This document shows positions 1 to 11,035 of a stretch of DNA of 64,000 nucleotides, piece by piece (positions within the stretch are counted from its first letter, which is position 1; every line of letters starts with the position of its first letter). Origin of the DNA: Piezodorus guildinii. Lineage: Eukaryota; Arthropoda; Insecta; Hemiptera; Pentatomidae. A model generated the notes under the pieces. That model did no database searches. It saw nothing but the letters and a program-made list of their open reading frames with translations, and was not told the DNA's origin. The stretch is taken from assembly GCA_023052935.1 (NCBI GenBank), contig CM041295.1, forward strand, positions 159,760,366-159,824,365. The letters are read 5' to 3'. Both the position numbers and the translations under genes were made by a program.

Positions 1-801
1 GTACCTCCTTCATCTATCGTTAGCCATGCCGCTACAGTCAACACTGCAAATACAGTTCCGGGACCTCAAGGATTTTCCGATCCCGAGCCACCTCCAATAT
101 TTGTAACAAATATTAGTAATTTTATGTCGTTCGGTAAAGAAATCGCCAATCTAATCGGACAACCAAACTTCCAATGTTTCTCCCGATCAAACGACATAAA
201 AATAAACACATACACGAAAGAAAATTACAAGAAAATCGTGAGTTATTTGAGCTCAAAAAACTACGACTTTCATTGCTATCAACTCAAACAAGAAAAATCA
301 TATCGCGTGGTTTTACGCGGACTCCATTCATCCACCCCCACTGAAGCCATTAAAGAAGGCCTGGAAGAAATTGGACACCACGTAAGAAACATTTCTTCAG
401 TGACACACCATACACAAAAATACCCCTTGCCACTATTCTTCGTAGACCTCGAACCAGCCAGAAACAATCCAGAAATATTTCAGGTGAGAAGACTGGTCTA
501 CTCATCTGTACGATTCGAAGAGCCTAGGGTAAAGACGACAATTGTTCAGTGTACCAAATGCCAAACCTTAGGACACACGAAGTCCTACTGTTATCACCCA
601 CCTAGGTGTGTCAAGTGTGCCGGCCCACATGCCTCTGAAACGTGCCAGAAAGCTCGAGATGAGCCAGCTCAGTGTGCTCTTTGCGGTGAAGGTCACCCAG
701 CCAGCTACCGGGGTTGTACAGTCTACAAAACCCATCTTCGACAAAGATCTCACTACATTAATGTAAAAAGAGATGACCACGCACCCAGGGACCAGAGTTG
801 A
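1..801 (+). pseudogene. LINE A ORF1, gag-like RNA-binding protein, N-terminal and zinc-knuckle part
   Basis: The frame is open from base 1 through the ATG at 124 to TGA at 799-801, so the true start lies upstream of the window and 124 is internal. Around residues 140-195 (counted from 124) there are three CCHC zinc knuckles: CTKCQTLGHTKSYC, CVKCAGPHASETC and CALCGEGHPASYRGC. The last, with its C-x2-C-x3-H-x5-C spacing, is typical of Jockey ORF1. Such proteins coat LINE RNA in a ribonucleoprotein. The frame breaks just after the knuckles, and the proline-rich C-terminus continues in another frame, so this is a frameshifted gene rather than a short protein. Confidence 0.85.
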
Positions 802-1367
802 ACAATTTGTCTGCCTTCCCTCAACTTCAGAAGCCTGCAACTACCTTCGCTCAACAGCAGCCTGCCACATCTACAGTCAGGGATTCTACTGCTGAAACCA
901 GAAAAACTTTCCCCGACGTCACCACCATAAAGAAGAAACAGACTACTATTCAGGCGCCTCCAAACTCCCAAATCAGGCCTCCAGCCTCCCACCCTAAACC
1001 ACAAGCTTCCCGTCAACCGATCCTTCCCCATAATCTGCCCTTACGTGTCAAACTACCCCCAGAGCACCCTAACAAAATTCCAGAACTACCTTCTCTTCCT
1101 CCTAGTCAACCAAAGCCTCAACCTCCAGTGACCCAGAGGACTGAACACCCTCGTACCCCACGGCGGGCTCAGCACTCAGCCAACACTCCTGATCAAATAA
1201 GTTATCCTTCCCACGACGCTTATCCACATCCGTTTTCCAACCCAGATCTATCCAACATTTACTCCATTCTAAATTCCTTTCTCTCAGATCTTAGAGATAC
1301 CATCCAACCGCTTATCAATCTTCTAACTAGAGTCCTTTCCCAAATCCCATTCAATCTCCCACTATGA
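777..1367 (+). pseudogene. LINE A ORF1 C-terminal part after a frameshift
   Basis: This frame opens at 777 after stops at 759 and 774, and runs to TGA at 1365-1367. It encodes a proline-, glutamine- and serine-rich, low-complexity tail of the kind that follows zinc knuckles in Jockey ORF1. There is no good ATG at its start. It is best read as the continuation of the 1-801 frame after a one-base slip somewhere between 777 and 798. Its stop overlaps the ATG of the next frame in the tetranucleotide ATGA (1364-1367), which suggests coupled termination and re-initiation for ORF2. Confidence 0.75.
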
Positions 1368-1882
1368 GCGTAAAGCCCCTAACTATCCTCTTGTGGAATG
1401 CTAATGGCCTGCATAACCATCGTGACGAACTGGACGTATTTCTACACGACAAACACATAGATATAGCACTATTGACAGAAACACACTTCACACGACGATC
1501 ACATTTTTACATACGTGACTACATCACTTATAGATCAGACCACCCAGACAATACTTCCCATGCCGGGTCATGTATCCTCATTCATAAATCCTTACCTCAT
1601 TCCCTTATTCCTTCTACTCCATCTGACGCCATACAATCAACCTCAGTATCCATTTCAACTCGTCCTTTCCATCTTACAATTTCAGCTGTATACTGCCCTC
1701 CTGGTAACTCCCTTTCCTATAGTCAACTTGAAACCCTGTTCAGATCCCTAGGACCGCGCTTTATTGCTGGAGGAGACTACAATGCGAAACATCAGCGATG
1801 GGTTGCCGAACATCCAACTCCCGTGGCAATCTCCTTTCTCGAGTCTCCACCACCCATTGTTATACAATCCTTTCGCCAATGA
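1364..1882 (+). pseudogene. LINE A ORF2 N-terminus: AP endonuclease domain, frameshifted
   Basis: An apurinic-like endonuclease of the exonuclease-endonuclease-phosphatase fold, which nicks target DNA to prime reverse transcription. Visible motifs are LLWNANG (active-site Asn), LLTETH (metal-binding Glu), AVYCPPG and GGDYNAKH (catalytic Asp and Asn). The ATG at 1364 overlaps the ORF1 stop. After W at about 1800 the family-like continuation (a G-C-R-T-S-N pattern) is in a third frame. The SDH motif of the domain end lies in the RT frame (SSDHSPVLLSL, near 1985). Two indels, near 1801 and near 1905, therefore break the domain. Confidence 0.85.
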
Positions 1883-4052
1883 ACCCGACATACAATCCCT
1901 CAAAAAACGTCCTGATATCCTAGACATATTTGTTTCCTCTCAGATATCTTCTTCCCAATCCACAATCAAATCCCTAAATGACCTGTCATCCGATCATAGT
2001 CCGGTTCTGCTTTCCTTGCATTCAAGCCTTGTTCCTAAGCCCACCATTCCCACTCTGATTACAGGACGAGTAGACTGGGACGGATTCAGATATGACTTGG
2101 AAAACAAACTTGACTTAAAAATACCACTAAAGACTAAACATGATATAGATAAAGCTGTTGAAAAACTGACTGACTCAATCAGCAGTAGTATACTTGACAA
2201 CACAACAACCATTAACACTACTAACTCACAGGAGACTATCCTGCCACAGCACATTCGAATCTTATTAAGGGAAAAACGCAGAGCAAGATCGAAGTGGCAT
2301 AGGACTAGATACCCTTCAGACAAAACTTATTATAACAAACTTACTAACAGACTAAAATCAGAAATCAGAAAAGTTAAAATTCAAAACTTACTCAACTTTA
2401 CTGAAAAACTAACTATTACAGACAGATCGTTATGGATGACCACAAAAAAGTTACTGAAGTACAAAGAATGTAATCATCCACTCCTAACTGAATCCCATAT
2501 ATGGACAAGATCTGATGAAGAAAAGGCCCAGATATTCGGTCAGCACCTTTTTAAAACCTTTAATCCACATCCAGATATTCATAATCCCGGTCACATTAAG
2601 TTTATAGAAGCAGAACTAGATATCCCACTCCAAATGGTTCTTCCTCCAAAAGCGTTCCATCTTACTGAAATATCTAACATCATCCAGAGTTTACCATCCC
2701 GCAAAGCTCCTGGACATGATCTTATAACTTCCCATATTTTAAAACTCCTTCCTCGAAAAGCTATCCTATATCTTACTTACATATATAATTCCGTACTCCG
2801 TTCCACATACTTTCCTGCTTCCTGGAAATTATCCATTGTCAAAATGATACCCAAACCTAAGAAACCGCCTGAAAATCCATCTTCTTACCGTCCCATCTCA
2901 CTTTTACCAATCATGGGTAAAATCTTGGAAAAACTTATACTGAAACGCTTATATCCCATCCTAGATACTAATTCCATAATTCCTGATCACCAGTTTGGAT
3001 TCAGAACCTCCCACTCCACTATCCAGCAATGTCATCGTGTGGTGGACGTTGTCTCGTCTGCATTAGAGCGCGGGTTGTACTGCACGGGAGCATTCCTCGA
3101 CGTAGAACAAGCCTTTGACCGAGTCTGGCACCCGGGATTGCTTTACAAACTCCGCAATTTCCTTCCCCCTACATACTTCCTTATCATCAAGTCCTACCTC
3201 ACTGACAGATCCTTCAAAGTAAATCATAATAATTCCTATTCATCCATTTTTAATCAGTTTGCTGGTGTTCCTCAAGGCAGTATCCTGGGACCTATTCTTT
3301 TCACAGTTTATACAGCTGATATCCCATCCCATCCTAACACTTTCCTTTCTACCTACGCTGATGACACTTGTGTGTTATCAGTCAATACTGATCCAACTAT
3401 TGCCTCTCAAACTCTCCAATCCCACATCAGAGACCTTGAAGTGTGGTGTCAGCACTGGAGAATTAAAATAAATGCCAACAAATCCAACCAAATTACCTTT
3501 ACCCTTCGTCGTAAACCTATGACATCCTGCCCTACTGTTTCCTTCAATAATACTCCTCTTGTCCCGGTTGAACAGATCCGATATCTAGGACTGCACCTTG
3601 ACAAACGTCTCACTTGGAACCCTCATACAAGACTTAAACGACAAGAAACTGCTCGACGTTTTCGACTACTTCAACACTTACTAGACAAACGTTCTAATCT
3701 TCCACTTAACTACAAAAGACTCATCTACATGACTATCATAAGGCCGATATGGACTTACGGAGTAGAGCTTTGGGGCTCTACTAAACCATCGAATTCTTCC
3801 CGTATCCAATCCCTACAATCCAAAATCCTTCGTAAAATCCTCAATGCTCCTTACTTTGTCACGAATACACTAATCCATAAAGATCTTAATGTTCCGTATG
3901 TTGCTGATTTGGCCCGATCTAGATACCATTCCTTTCATGGCAAACTCCATTCCCACCCTAATCCTCTAGTTTCAAACCTTTCTTCCCCTTCGATTCCTGA
4001 CAATCCTCCGAGGCGTCTGAAAAGGAGATGGCCCCGAGACCTTCTAGTTTAA
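1764..4052 (+). pseudogene. LINE A ORF2 reverse transcriptase and C-terminal domain
   Basis: The frame is open from 1764, but genuine homology begins near 1905 (DILDIF, then SSDHSPV, the end of the endonuclease). Reverse transcriptase blocks appear in order: SYRPISLLPIMGKILE, DHQFGFRTSHST, FLDVEQAFDRVW (first catalytic Asp), GVPQGSILGP, and YADD at 3354-3365 (catalytic Asp pair). The C-terminal region, including RPIWTYGVELWGS and LNVPYVADLAR, is the part seen in most other copies in the window. The protein stops at TAA after RRWPRDLLV. The RT itself has no internal stop, so decay is limited to the upstream frameshifts. Confidence 0.93.
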
Positions 4053-4202
4053 ATCATTTTTAGAGTGCTTCCATTGGGAAGCTTCTCTACATGTGTTTCA
4101 TGCCTTTATATATTTCATCTAATTTACTTGTTGTATTCCTGTATACAGTTGTAAATTCCAATAAATATAAAAAAATAAATAAAAAAAAAAAAAAAAAAAA
4201 AA

Positions 4203-4944
4203 TCTTCAGTCGAGGTCTTGTCGTTTAAGCCTATCATATCTAAAATCAATAATCATTTATTTTTATAAATAAAAATAATAACTGAAATTTCAACTTTACA
4301 TACTTCAAGTAAATTTGAGTAAAATACTAATGGTAGGACAAGTAGAGAATCCGTCACTCCAAAAATATACGAAATTAGAACGTCAAGTGGCCATCTTCTT
4401 TTCAAACAGCTCAGAGGATAATAAGTAAGTAATGACTCGTTTATTCAAGACAATAATAAAATCTTTCTCAATGAAGGGCAATAACCATTAGGTCTGGGAT
4501 ATTCTGTTCATCGGATATACACAAAGATAATAATAATAATTAAATCGATAAAAGTTGAAAAACATCTGACTTTCACATGCCTCCGTTACTAAATATAATT
4601 TAGGAATTTTCGGATACAGCAAGAAATAAAGAAAATATTCCACAATGGTTTATCATTTTCGGAAAACTATATTATTGATTATATAGCTTTTTAAAGGCAG
4701 TTAACTAGTATAAAAAGCAATAGATTCAAAGGAAAATGTTCAATCATTACTGATAATTTCAAAACTATATACCTCTGCTATTTCTAAACCGATTTTAGTG
4801 AATTCTTTTTCCTTTAGAAGAAAATAAATAAGCATAACTATCTATTATCTCCTTTTTTTCAAATTATTATTATTTATTTTTTTTAAAGTTGCGGTTTCAT
4901 GATCCTAAAACACTACAATTTTTTCTCTATCTTCAAATATTCCT
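4203..4944. other. AT-rich spacer with one tiny LINE fragment
   Basis: No coding signal is seen. At about 4386-4425 a short minus-strand match to the end of the LINE A coding region (GGCCATCTTCTTTTC followed by a degenerate AGAGGAT) marks a decayed copy. The rest is AT-rich single-copy-looking sequence. Confidence 0.5.
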
Positions 4945-4984
4945 TTTTTTTATTTATTAAAATTCACAACTGTATTAGTAAATA
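4945..4984 (-). mobile_element. LINE A 3'-UTR end fragment
   Basis: A T-run followed by ATTTATTAAAATTCACAACT matches the reverse complement of the LINE A 3' terminus (ACAGTTGTAAATT then AATAAA). It abuts the tail of the RTE copy. Confidence 0.5.
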
Positions 4985-4989
4985 ATAAT

Positions 4990-5025
4990 AATAATAAGCT
5001 TAGCAACCCGAAGGTTCGATGCCGA
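4990..5025 (-). repeat. RTE 3'-end UUCG hairpin and (ATT)n tail
   Basis: Minus strand reads GAACCTTCGGGTT followed by CTAAGC and ATT repeats. GAACC pairs with GGTTC around a C(UUCG)G tetraloop in the better copies (31.5, 38.9, 39.2 kb). In this copy the outermost pair is lost. Confidence 0.7.
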
Positions 5026-5069
5026 TACCACCAAATTCCGCCTACACAGACTCGTCCAATGTTCACCAT

Positions 5070-5489
5070 TCAAACGCAATCCTCCCATCTCCGCTTCGGC
5101 CTACCTTTCGGACGCCTACCAGTCGGATCAACAAATACCATTCTTGGAATCCGCTCGTCATCGAGCCCAACAACTTTACTCGCCCATTTGAGTCTCCGCG
5201 ATGCAATCAGCTCAATTATATTCACAGGATAAAAGTTCCGCAATTCCGCGTTGTGCAACCTTCTAAACTCCCCAGTGGCCTCATCTCTCTTCGGACCAAA
5301 TATTTTACGCAGTACCTTATTTTCGAAAACCTTAAGCCGTTGTTCATCCTTCAAAGTAAGCGGCCACGTTTCACATCCGTAAAGAACCGTTGGAAGAATA
5401 ATAGTTTTATAAATTCTAATCTTTAAGTTTTTAGATAGAAGCCGCGAACTAAGTAACTTATCAACTGAATAATAACACGCATTTCCCAC
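5070..5489 (-). pseudogene. RTE-type LINE C-terminal domain
   Basis: The frame contains VLYGCETWPLTLKDEQRLK, FENKVLRKIFGPKRDEATG and GRRPKGRPKRRWEDCV. This is the post-RT region seen in the other RTE copies here (31.1, 38.4 and 40.4 kb). The reading frame is shifted relative to the palm. Confidence 0.85.
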
Positions 5490-5563
5490 CTTTAACCGAG
5501 ACTTTATTTCTTCCTGGATTTCATTTTTTCTAGTTATAATTGAACCTAAATACTTGAATTTCT

Positions 5564-6042
5564 CTAGGTGTTCAAAAGTATGACCTGATACATGAATAGC
5601 ACCAAGATCGACACTGTTTCTTCACCTAGCAGTACCAGATCATCGGCATACCCCAAAACCGGAATCTTGTCACCCATATTTAAGCCTTTCTCGGTACACA
5701 TCACCTTTTCTATGACATATTCTAAAGCTATATTAAATAACACAGGTGAAAGTGAGTCACCCTGTTTCAAACCCGATCGCACCTCAAATCTCTCGGAGTA
5801 ATTATGACCGATTCTAACTTTATGGAATGTTTCCGACAAACACATCTCTACTAGGTTTACTAACTTTCTAGGTATTCCCTGTTCAATCATGATGTTATTA
5901 GCTTCTGACGGTCTATGGAATCATAAGCCTTTTTAAAATCGATATAAAGTTGATGGACTACACCGTTGTATTCCAATTTTTTCTCTATTTGACGTAAGAA
6001 AAATATTTGGTCAATAGTCGAGCGATTCCGCCTAAAACCACA
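5564..6042 (-). pseudogene. RTE-type reverse transcriptase, palm
   Basis: After the nonsense codon the frame resumes with CGFRRNRS and [10 protein letters not shown] (first catalytic Asp region). After a further break near 5890 it continues with [36 protein letters not shown] and GYADDLVLLGEE (catalytic YADD, about 5634-5654). Two frame breaks separate the fragments. The catalytic residues are present but the copy cannot make a full protein. Confidence 0.85.
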
Positions 6043-6696
6043 TTAGTAATCTCCGATAATTTCCTCAGCGTATTCCGTGATTCGACTCGTTAGAATTGAC
6101 GAGAATATTTTATAGTATACTGGGAGAAGAGAGATCCCACGATAGTTGTTACAATCCGACCTCGGTCCTTTTTTGTGAATCGGAATAAGTATTGATTCTT
6201 TCCATTCCTCGGGTATTTTTTCAGTTTCCCAGATCTTTTTAACTAAAAAATGTATTTTGGAAACGCCCGCTTCTCCACACGCCTTGATTAATTCACTCGT
6301 GATATTATCATTTCCTGCAGCCTTATAACGTTTTAATTTTCCTATCGCCATTTTGACTTCCTCTTTACTCGGTGCGTCTATCCATGGTTCAGCGCTCTGA
6401 TATTCAGAGAGAGGAGATTGATTATTATTTTCCGTATTTAATATGCCGTCAAAGTGTTGTTTAAATTTATTTAATATCTCAGAAGGATCCGCAATTATAT
6501 TGTTATTTGCATCTTTAACCGCATTCAATAGCGGTTCAAATCTTTTACGCGATTTGTTTATACCTTTGTACATCTCTCTTACGTTATTTTCGTTTCTGTG
6601 TTTTTCTATTTCTATTATTTTGCCTTTAAGATACTCTCTTTTCTTATTTTTTAAGAGTTTTGAAGTTTCATTCTTTACTAACCGAAAATAAGCCAC
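6043..6696 (-). pseudogene. RTE-type reverse transcriptase, fingers region
   Basis: The 217-residue frame contains the region before the RT domain and the first blocks. Examples are APSKEEVKMAIGKLKRYKAA, IPEEWKESILIPIHKKG and CNNYRGISLLPVYYKIFS, ending YAEEIIGDY. It stops at a TAA where the family has Gln before CGFRRNRS, apparently a CAA to TAA nonsense change. The next residues continue in the same frame downstream. These blocks are characteristic of RTE-like non-LTR reverse transcriptases. Confidence 0.85.
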
Positions 6697-7165
6697 ATTA
6701 TTATCGCTTGGATTATTTAAGGAATTCAGTTTAGCGGTTTATCTTTTTTCGCACATATTTTGACAATCCCTGTCGAACCAAGGTTTGTTCTTTTTATTTT
6801 CGATTTTTCCAAGACATAAATTACCGACCTTTTTAATATTATCCCCATAATTTGTTTACATCTTTGTGTTCCTCGTCTGAAGATTCCAAAGCTTCAAACC
6901 AATTTTTTACTTCTATCGCGAATTGTTTTCAATTTCGAGGTTGTTCAATTTAGCTAAATCAAAATTCTCGGGACGAATATAGCTCGGTGTTTCCCTTTTT
7001 TGTATTTAGTTTTTGTCGAAGTTTCGCGATTACTAATTCATGATCAGAACCGCATTCTGCACCACGATACGATCTCACGTTAATTATGCTACTTCTTCAT
7101 CTGTTTTGTACTAAAACATGATCTATTTGATTCCGAGTTTGTCCATCCGGCTACTTTTCATCTTG
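6697..7165 (-). pseudogene. RTE-type LINE endonuclease remnant
   Basis: Minus-strand fragments in shifting frames include RSYRGAECGSDHELV near 7040-7090, which is the terminal SDH motif of an AP-type endonuclease. They are followed by a linker with NKPWFDRDC near 6760-6790. Several indels interrupt it. Confidence 0.65.
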
Positions 7166-7339
7166 CGCCTAGATTACTCTGAAGCAGTCCCCACCCGGAG
7201 ACCCGAACGGGGGACTAGTTTACTTCCGAATAATGGGCGTTTTACCTCAGAGGATCATGGATTCCTCTGTTAAAAACGCATGGATTCCTCTGTTAGTATT
7301 AGTAATTACATCAAGGAAATTGGCTCATAATATAGCTAA
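7166..7339. other. Unassigned GC-richer stretch between two LINEs
   Basis: It contains CAGTCCCCACCCGGAGACCC and an inexact repeat of CATGGATTCCTCTGTTA (7256 and 7280). It matches none of the families recognised here. Confidence 0.3.
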
Positions 7340-8014
7340 TATAAATGAAAAGACATGAAGAGAATATGCCCATAGGCAACACTCCACTAAGTAATCTACA
7401 CTAGAAGGTCTTGAGGCCGTCTTTTTTTTCAGGCGCCTCGGAGGATTGTCAGGAATGGAAGAGGAAGCAAGGATTGAAACTAGTGGGTTAATGTGGAAGT
7501 GGAGTTTGTAATGGAAGGAATGATACCTCGTACGGGCCAAATCCGCAACATATGGGACATTAAGGTCTTTATGGATGAGTTTGTTGGTGACAAAATTGAG
7601 GGTTTTTCGAGATATTTTGGATTGTAAGGATTGAATACGGGAAGAATTTGATGGTTTAGTAGAGCCCCAGATAGGCTTTATGATGGTAATATAGACGAGC
7701 CTTTTGTAGTTAAGTGTTTCTTGTCGTTTCAGTCTTGTGTGCGGATTCCAAGTTAGTCGTTTGTCAAGTAGGAGTCTTAGATAGCGAGTCTGTTTAACCG
7801 GGACTAGCGGAATATTATTAAAGGACACTGTAGGGCAGGATGTCGTAGGTTTACGACGGAGGGTATAGGTAATTTGGTGGTATTTGTTGGAATTGATTTT
7901 GATTCTCCAATTCTGACACCATACTTCGAGGTCTCTGATGTGGGATCGAAGAGTTTGAGAGGCAATAGTAGGGTCATTATTGACTGATAACACACAAGTG
8001 TCATCAGCATAGGA
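7340..8014 (-). pseudogene. LINE A copy, RT C-terminal fragment
   Basis: It begins at the catalytic-motif end (DDTCVLS at about 8000) and reads HIRDLEVWCQNWRIKIN, RKPTTSCPTVSFN, TWNPHTRLKRQE and LNVPYVADLAR. There is a small internal deletion between LKRQET and LNYKRL. A T-run replaces the normal sequence near 7420, shifting the frame past the usual stop. Both ends are truncated. Confidence 0.85.
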
Positions 8015-8319
8015 CCTTAAAAATATAGAGTTATAAGCGTATTTATAAATAAAATTTTAATTTTGTTTCTTTTCTTTTTTTTTATAATTATTGATATAAT
8101 TGTATATGTAATAGGAAGATGACAGATTAAGGGTATGTAAACATATTTTATAATAGTGTGAAAACAAAACGTTTATTATCATTTAATTTATAAATAAAAA
8201 ATAAATAAAGTGATGTTATTAGAATCCTTGAGCATGGCCTAGGGCTCAAACGTTGGAGATGAAAAATGTGAAAGATGTTGAATGGAAATGTGGATCACAT
8301 CTATTAAAAAAACAAACAA
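8015..8319. other. AT-rich spacer
   Basis: No gene, repeat family or RNA signal could be recognised. Confidence 0.4.
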
Positions 8320-8880
8320 ACTGTAATTGAGACGTTGATTTCCAAAAGGTACTAAAGGACAATTTTTACGAAATTGATTTGTTTACATATTTTTATTTTC
8401 ATCATTTAGTTTTATTAAAATCTTCTATTTGATTTTATTTAATAGACACGCAAGCCCTTTAAAAACGCGATTTAGAAATACAATTATTTCCTAAAGGTAC
8501 TAAATTACACATTTTGTTCCGTTCCAAATCATACTAAAGTATTTCTTTGCATAACTTTAATATGATGTTATTAATATACTAAAAATAAATTATAGATTTT
8601 AATGCGAATAGAATCAAATTAGCAAGTTTAAAAATATATTTTTAAGTGATTTCCGCGCCTCCTGTAAAATTGCTCGAATGGATATAGTACTTTTTGGAAT
8701 ACGTCTCAATTGATTATGCTCATTTTGTCTGATGGCCAGACATGTAGTATATTTTAACTGTGCACACCTGTTATTCTTAAGGGACCTATTCCCAGAACAA
8801 ATATTATTTTCAGTTCTATTATAAACAGCTTTAAAAAAAAGTCCTGCATTGTTTTCAGGACCACCAATCATACTCGTATG
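8320..8880 (-). repeat. Unclassified dispersed repeat U, copy 1
   Basis: This matches 60780-61225 in the same orientation and, in part, 55660-55800 in the opposite one. On the minus strand (8614-8871) it has an open frame with LKNNRCAQLKYTTCLAIRQN followed by EHNQLRRIPKSTISIRAIL. Related residues are readable in the other copies, so this was probably coding in the parent element. No family is recognised. The 8320-8600 half is AT-rich and non-coding and would be 3' UTR on the minus strand. Confidence 0.55.
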
Positions 8881-9127
8881 AAATTATTCTCACCTAACAT
8901 TTATGAAAAATTAGAAAATATATCTATGTGTAGTGAATGTAGCCCCGGAAAGGAATGAAAGAACTCTTCAACCGATGTTTCATTAATAAGAGATGGGATC
9001 GGGGTTGCCTAATCTCGTATTGCACCCTCCCTCCACCCCCACCCCCTTCGACCTTTTCGTCAGCTTATTTATAAATCAGCTACTCACCCCCTGCCTGCCC
9101 CCTCCTAGCATTAACCTTGTTTTTACT
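8881..9127. other. Unassigned stretch with C-rich tract
   Basis: A pyrimidine-rich segment (about 9020-9050 and 9085-9110) lies in otherwise unremarkable sequence. Nothing coding is seen. Confidence 0.3.
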
Positions 9128-9352
9128 TTCACTTACCTATATGCGTTCTAAATATACAACAAGGGAAAGTATTGGGATCTTGAAAAAATCCGGAACCTAG
9201 CTTCCAACGGTACAAGGCGTTTTAGAAATTCCGAAAAACTTCGGCTACCCTTGAAAAAAAAAGAATCTTGATTTGGGCGTATCTTAAAAATAAAATTTGT
9301 CGCGACACATAACTTTTTATTTGTTTCTTTGTTTTTTTTATTTAGCGTCACT
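9128..9352 (+). repeat. Dispersed repeat T, decayed copy
   Basis: It starts with ACTTTCACTTACCTATAT and continues with GGGAAAGTATTGGGATCTTG and the GGCGTTTTAG block, the same order as the clearer copies at 58289 and 62375. Confidence 0.55.
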
Positions 9353-9499
9353 TTATGCGACGGTGGCTAATTTGACGATGCTGCAGTAGGAGCCCTAAAT
9401 TTGGCCTATCCAGTTTTAATTAGGATAAGGATCTTTAACGAGTGCCTGACATCGCACAGGTTCGGAGCCACCTATTTACATCCCCTCTATTTACATATT

Positions 9500-9735
9500 T
9501 TCATTGCAATTCATCTGTGGTGTCATTTTCATTGCAATTCATCTGTGGTGTCATTTTCATTGCAATTCATCTGTGGTGTCATTTTCATTGCAATCCATCT
9601 TTGGTGTCATTTTCACTGCAATTCATCTTTGGTGTCATTTTCATTGCATTTCATCTGTGGTGTCATTTTCAATGCAATTCATCTGTTGTGTAATTTGCAT
9701 TGCAATTCATCTGTGGTGTCATTTTCATTATATGT
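9500..9735 (+). repeat. 28-bp minisatellite, about 8 units
   Basis: The unit reads CATTGCAATTCATCTGTGGT then GTCATTTT. The first units are near identical and later ones carry substitutions. As 28 is not a multiple of three, all three forward frames appear open with the same repeated peptide. These frames are not genes. Confidence 0.9.
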
Positions 9736-10240
9736 AAAAAGTTTAGTTTTACAATTTAAGAGTTTATTAATTTGGAATTCTGAGTTCATGGTTACGAAAT
9801 GTGAATTCAACAAGAAAATATTATGTTTATTTTATTACGTTTATGCATTATTATATTCAATCATTTACAGAAATTAGAAACATAATTTGTACAAAAAATT
9901 AAAGTTGGTTCAGTTTCTTAGTTTGTTATGTTTAACAGTTCCAATTTTATTTTAAATTTAATTTAAAATTTTATTTTATTTTTCATTGGATTTCCATTAA
10001 GCTTATAGTGGAACATTTGTTTTGATTAAGTGATCTACATGTAGAAATAAATAATGACAATGTTATTTATGGGTTTATATCAACTTTCCATTTATTTTAA
10101 CAACTTGTGTATGATTATTTTTTATAAAATAATGAGAATATAACCTGTACGATACTACACACTGATAACAATGATTCACCATAACCTCCCTCATTACAAA
10201 TAACATATGATGTCATTAATTTATATCAATTATTATTATA
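9736..10240. other. AT-rich spacer
   Basis: No gene or repeat family is recognised. Confidence 0.4.
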
Positions 10241-10800
10241 GAAGAGTAATTTTAATTATGAATGTATCATTTTGAACAATCTCTTCTTTTTATTTATGTA
10301 TTTCTTTATTATAACATATATAACATTTGATTCTAACAACGTTACGTTTCGAGGTACTTTCTATGCCTCATCTTCAGATCATTAAAAACCATTTCCTTAT
10401 GTCCACTTAAGATTGTTTTCAGTTCCACATTTAATGTTCACCTTGCTCTTTTCATATGGTGCTCCATTTCCATATTAATATTATTTTATATCAATTATTA
10501 TTATAGAAGAGTAATTTTAATTATGAATGTATTATTTAGAACAATCTCTTCTTTTTATTTATATATTTATTTATTATAACATTTATAAAATTTGCTTCTA
10601 ACAATGTTACTGAATGGAACTGAAAACAATTTTAAGTAGACATAGGGAAGCAAACGATTTTTAATGATCTGAAGATGAGGCATAGAAAGTACCTCGAAAC
10701 GAATCATTGTTAGAAGCAAATTTTATATATATTGTAATAAATTAATATATAAATAAAAAGAAGAGATTGTTCCAAATAAAACATTCAGAATATGTTATTA
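10241..10800. mobile_element. Inverted cluster of Penelope-like terminal repeats (family P3)
   Basis: It holds a minus-oriented unit (about 10246-10490), part of a second minus unit (10495-10610) and a plus-oriented unit (10612-10790). Units share AGAAGAGTAATTTTAATT, GAACAATCTCTTCTTTTTAT and, read outward, CTGAAGATGAGG then CCTCGAAACG. No RT gene remains. The same arrangement recurs at 43990-44490. The outward-facing inverted organisation and the CTGANGA...GAAAC core match the 3' ends of the Penelope-like element at 19-25 kb, so assignment to that group is by analogy. Confidence 0.6.
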
Positions 10801-11035
10801 AGTTTATGGGCTTTCTTGTGTTCATTAGACAACAACTTTCTATTAACTTGAACGACTTGATTACAGGAAATTTAATTTTTTCTTCCAAAGAAAAAGTTAA
10901 TTGCAATTAACTTATTAACAACCTTCTGGAATGAAAGGTCTAAAATATTTTGAATACCATGTTAAAATAGACTCCACTTAGTAACTCTTCATTAACTAAT
11001 TTATGGGAGTAGATCCTGTGGCCACCTTCTTTTCA
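10801..11035. other. AT-rich spacer
   Basis: Nothing recognised. Confidence 0.3.

Larger units (their letters stand above)
1..4202 (+). mobile_element. Jockey-type LINE (family A, copy 1), nearly complete, left end outside window
   Basis: The order is ORF1 with zinc knuckles, ORF2 with AP endonuclease and reverse transcriptase, a short 3' UTR with AATAAA near 4160, and a poly-A tail ending about 4202. This is the standard layout of Jockey-clade non-LTR retrotransposons. The ORF1 frame is open to base 1, so the 5' end lies outside the window. One frameshift in ORF1 and two in the endonuclease make this copy non-autonomous. At least eight shorter copies of the same family lie in the window (7.3, 26, 39.7, 42.3, 42.7, 47.8, 63.8 kb and small pieces). 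Confidence 0.93.
4985..7165 (-). mobile_element. RTE-type LINE, copy 1
   Basis: Read on the minus strand, the order is an endonuclease remnant (about 7165-6700), RT fingers, palm and C-terminal domain, then a 3' end with a GAACC-TTCG-GGTT hairpin and an (ATT)n tail at 4985-5000. A short trinucleotide-repeat tail in place of poly-A is typical of RTE-clade LINEs. The 5' end is truncated within the endonuclease. Confidence 0.85.

Noticed and set aside
753..1031. Minus-strand open frames opposite LINE A ORF1
   Set aside because: They are shadows of the ORF1 coding frame, which has clear zinc knuckles on plus.
9500..9735. CRISPR-like regular repeat
   Set aside because: The units are directly adjacent, with no variable spacers. 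It is a minisatellite in a eukaryotic sequence.
9401..9877. Three overlapping open frames with repeated HLWCHFHCNS-like peptide
   Set aside because: They are produced by the 28-bp minisatellite, whose length is not a multiple of three, so all frames show it. There is no start context or flanking coding signal.
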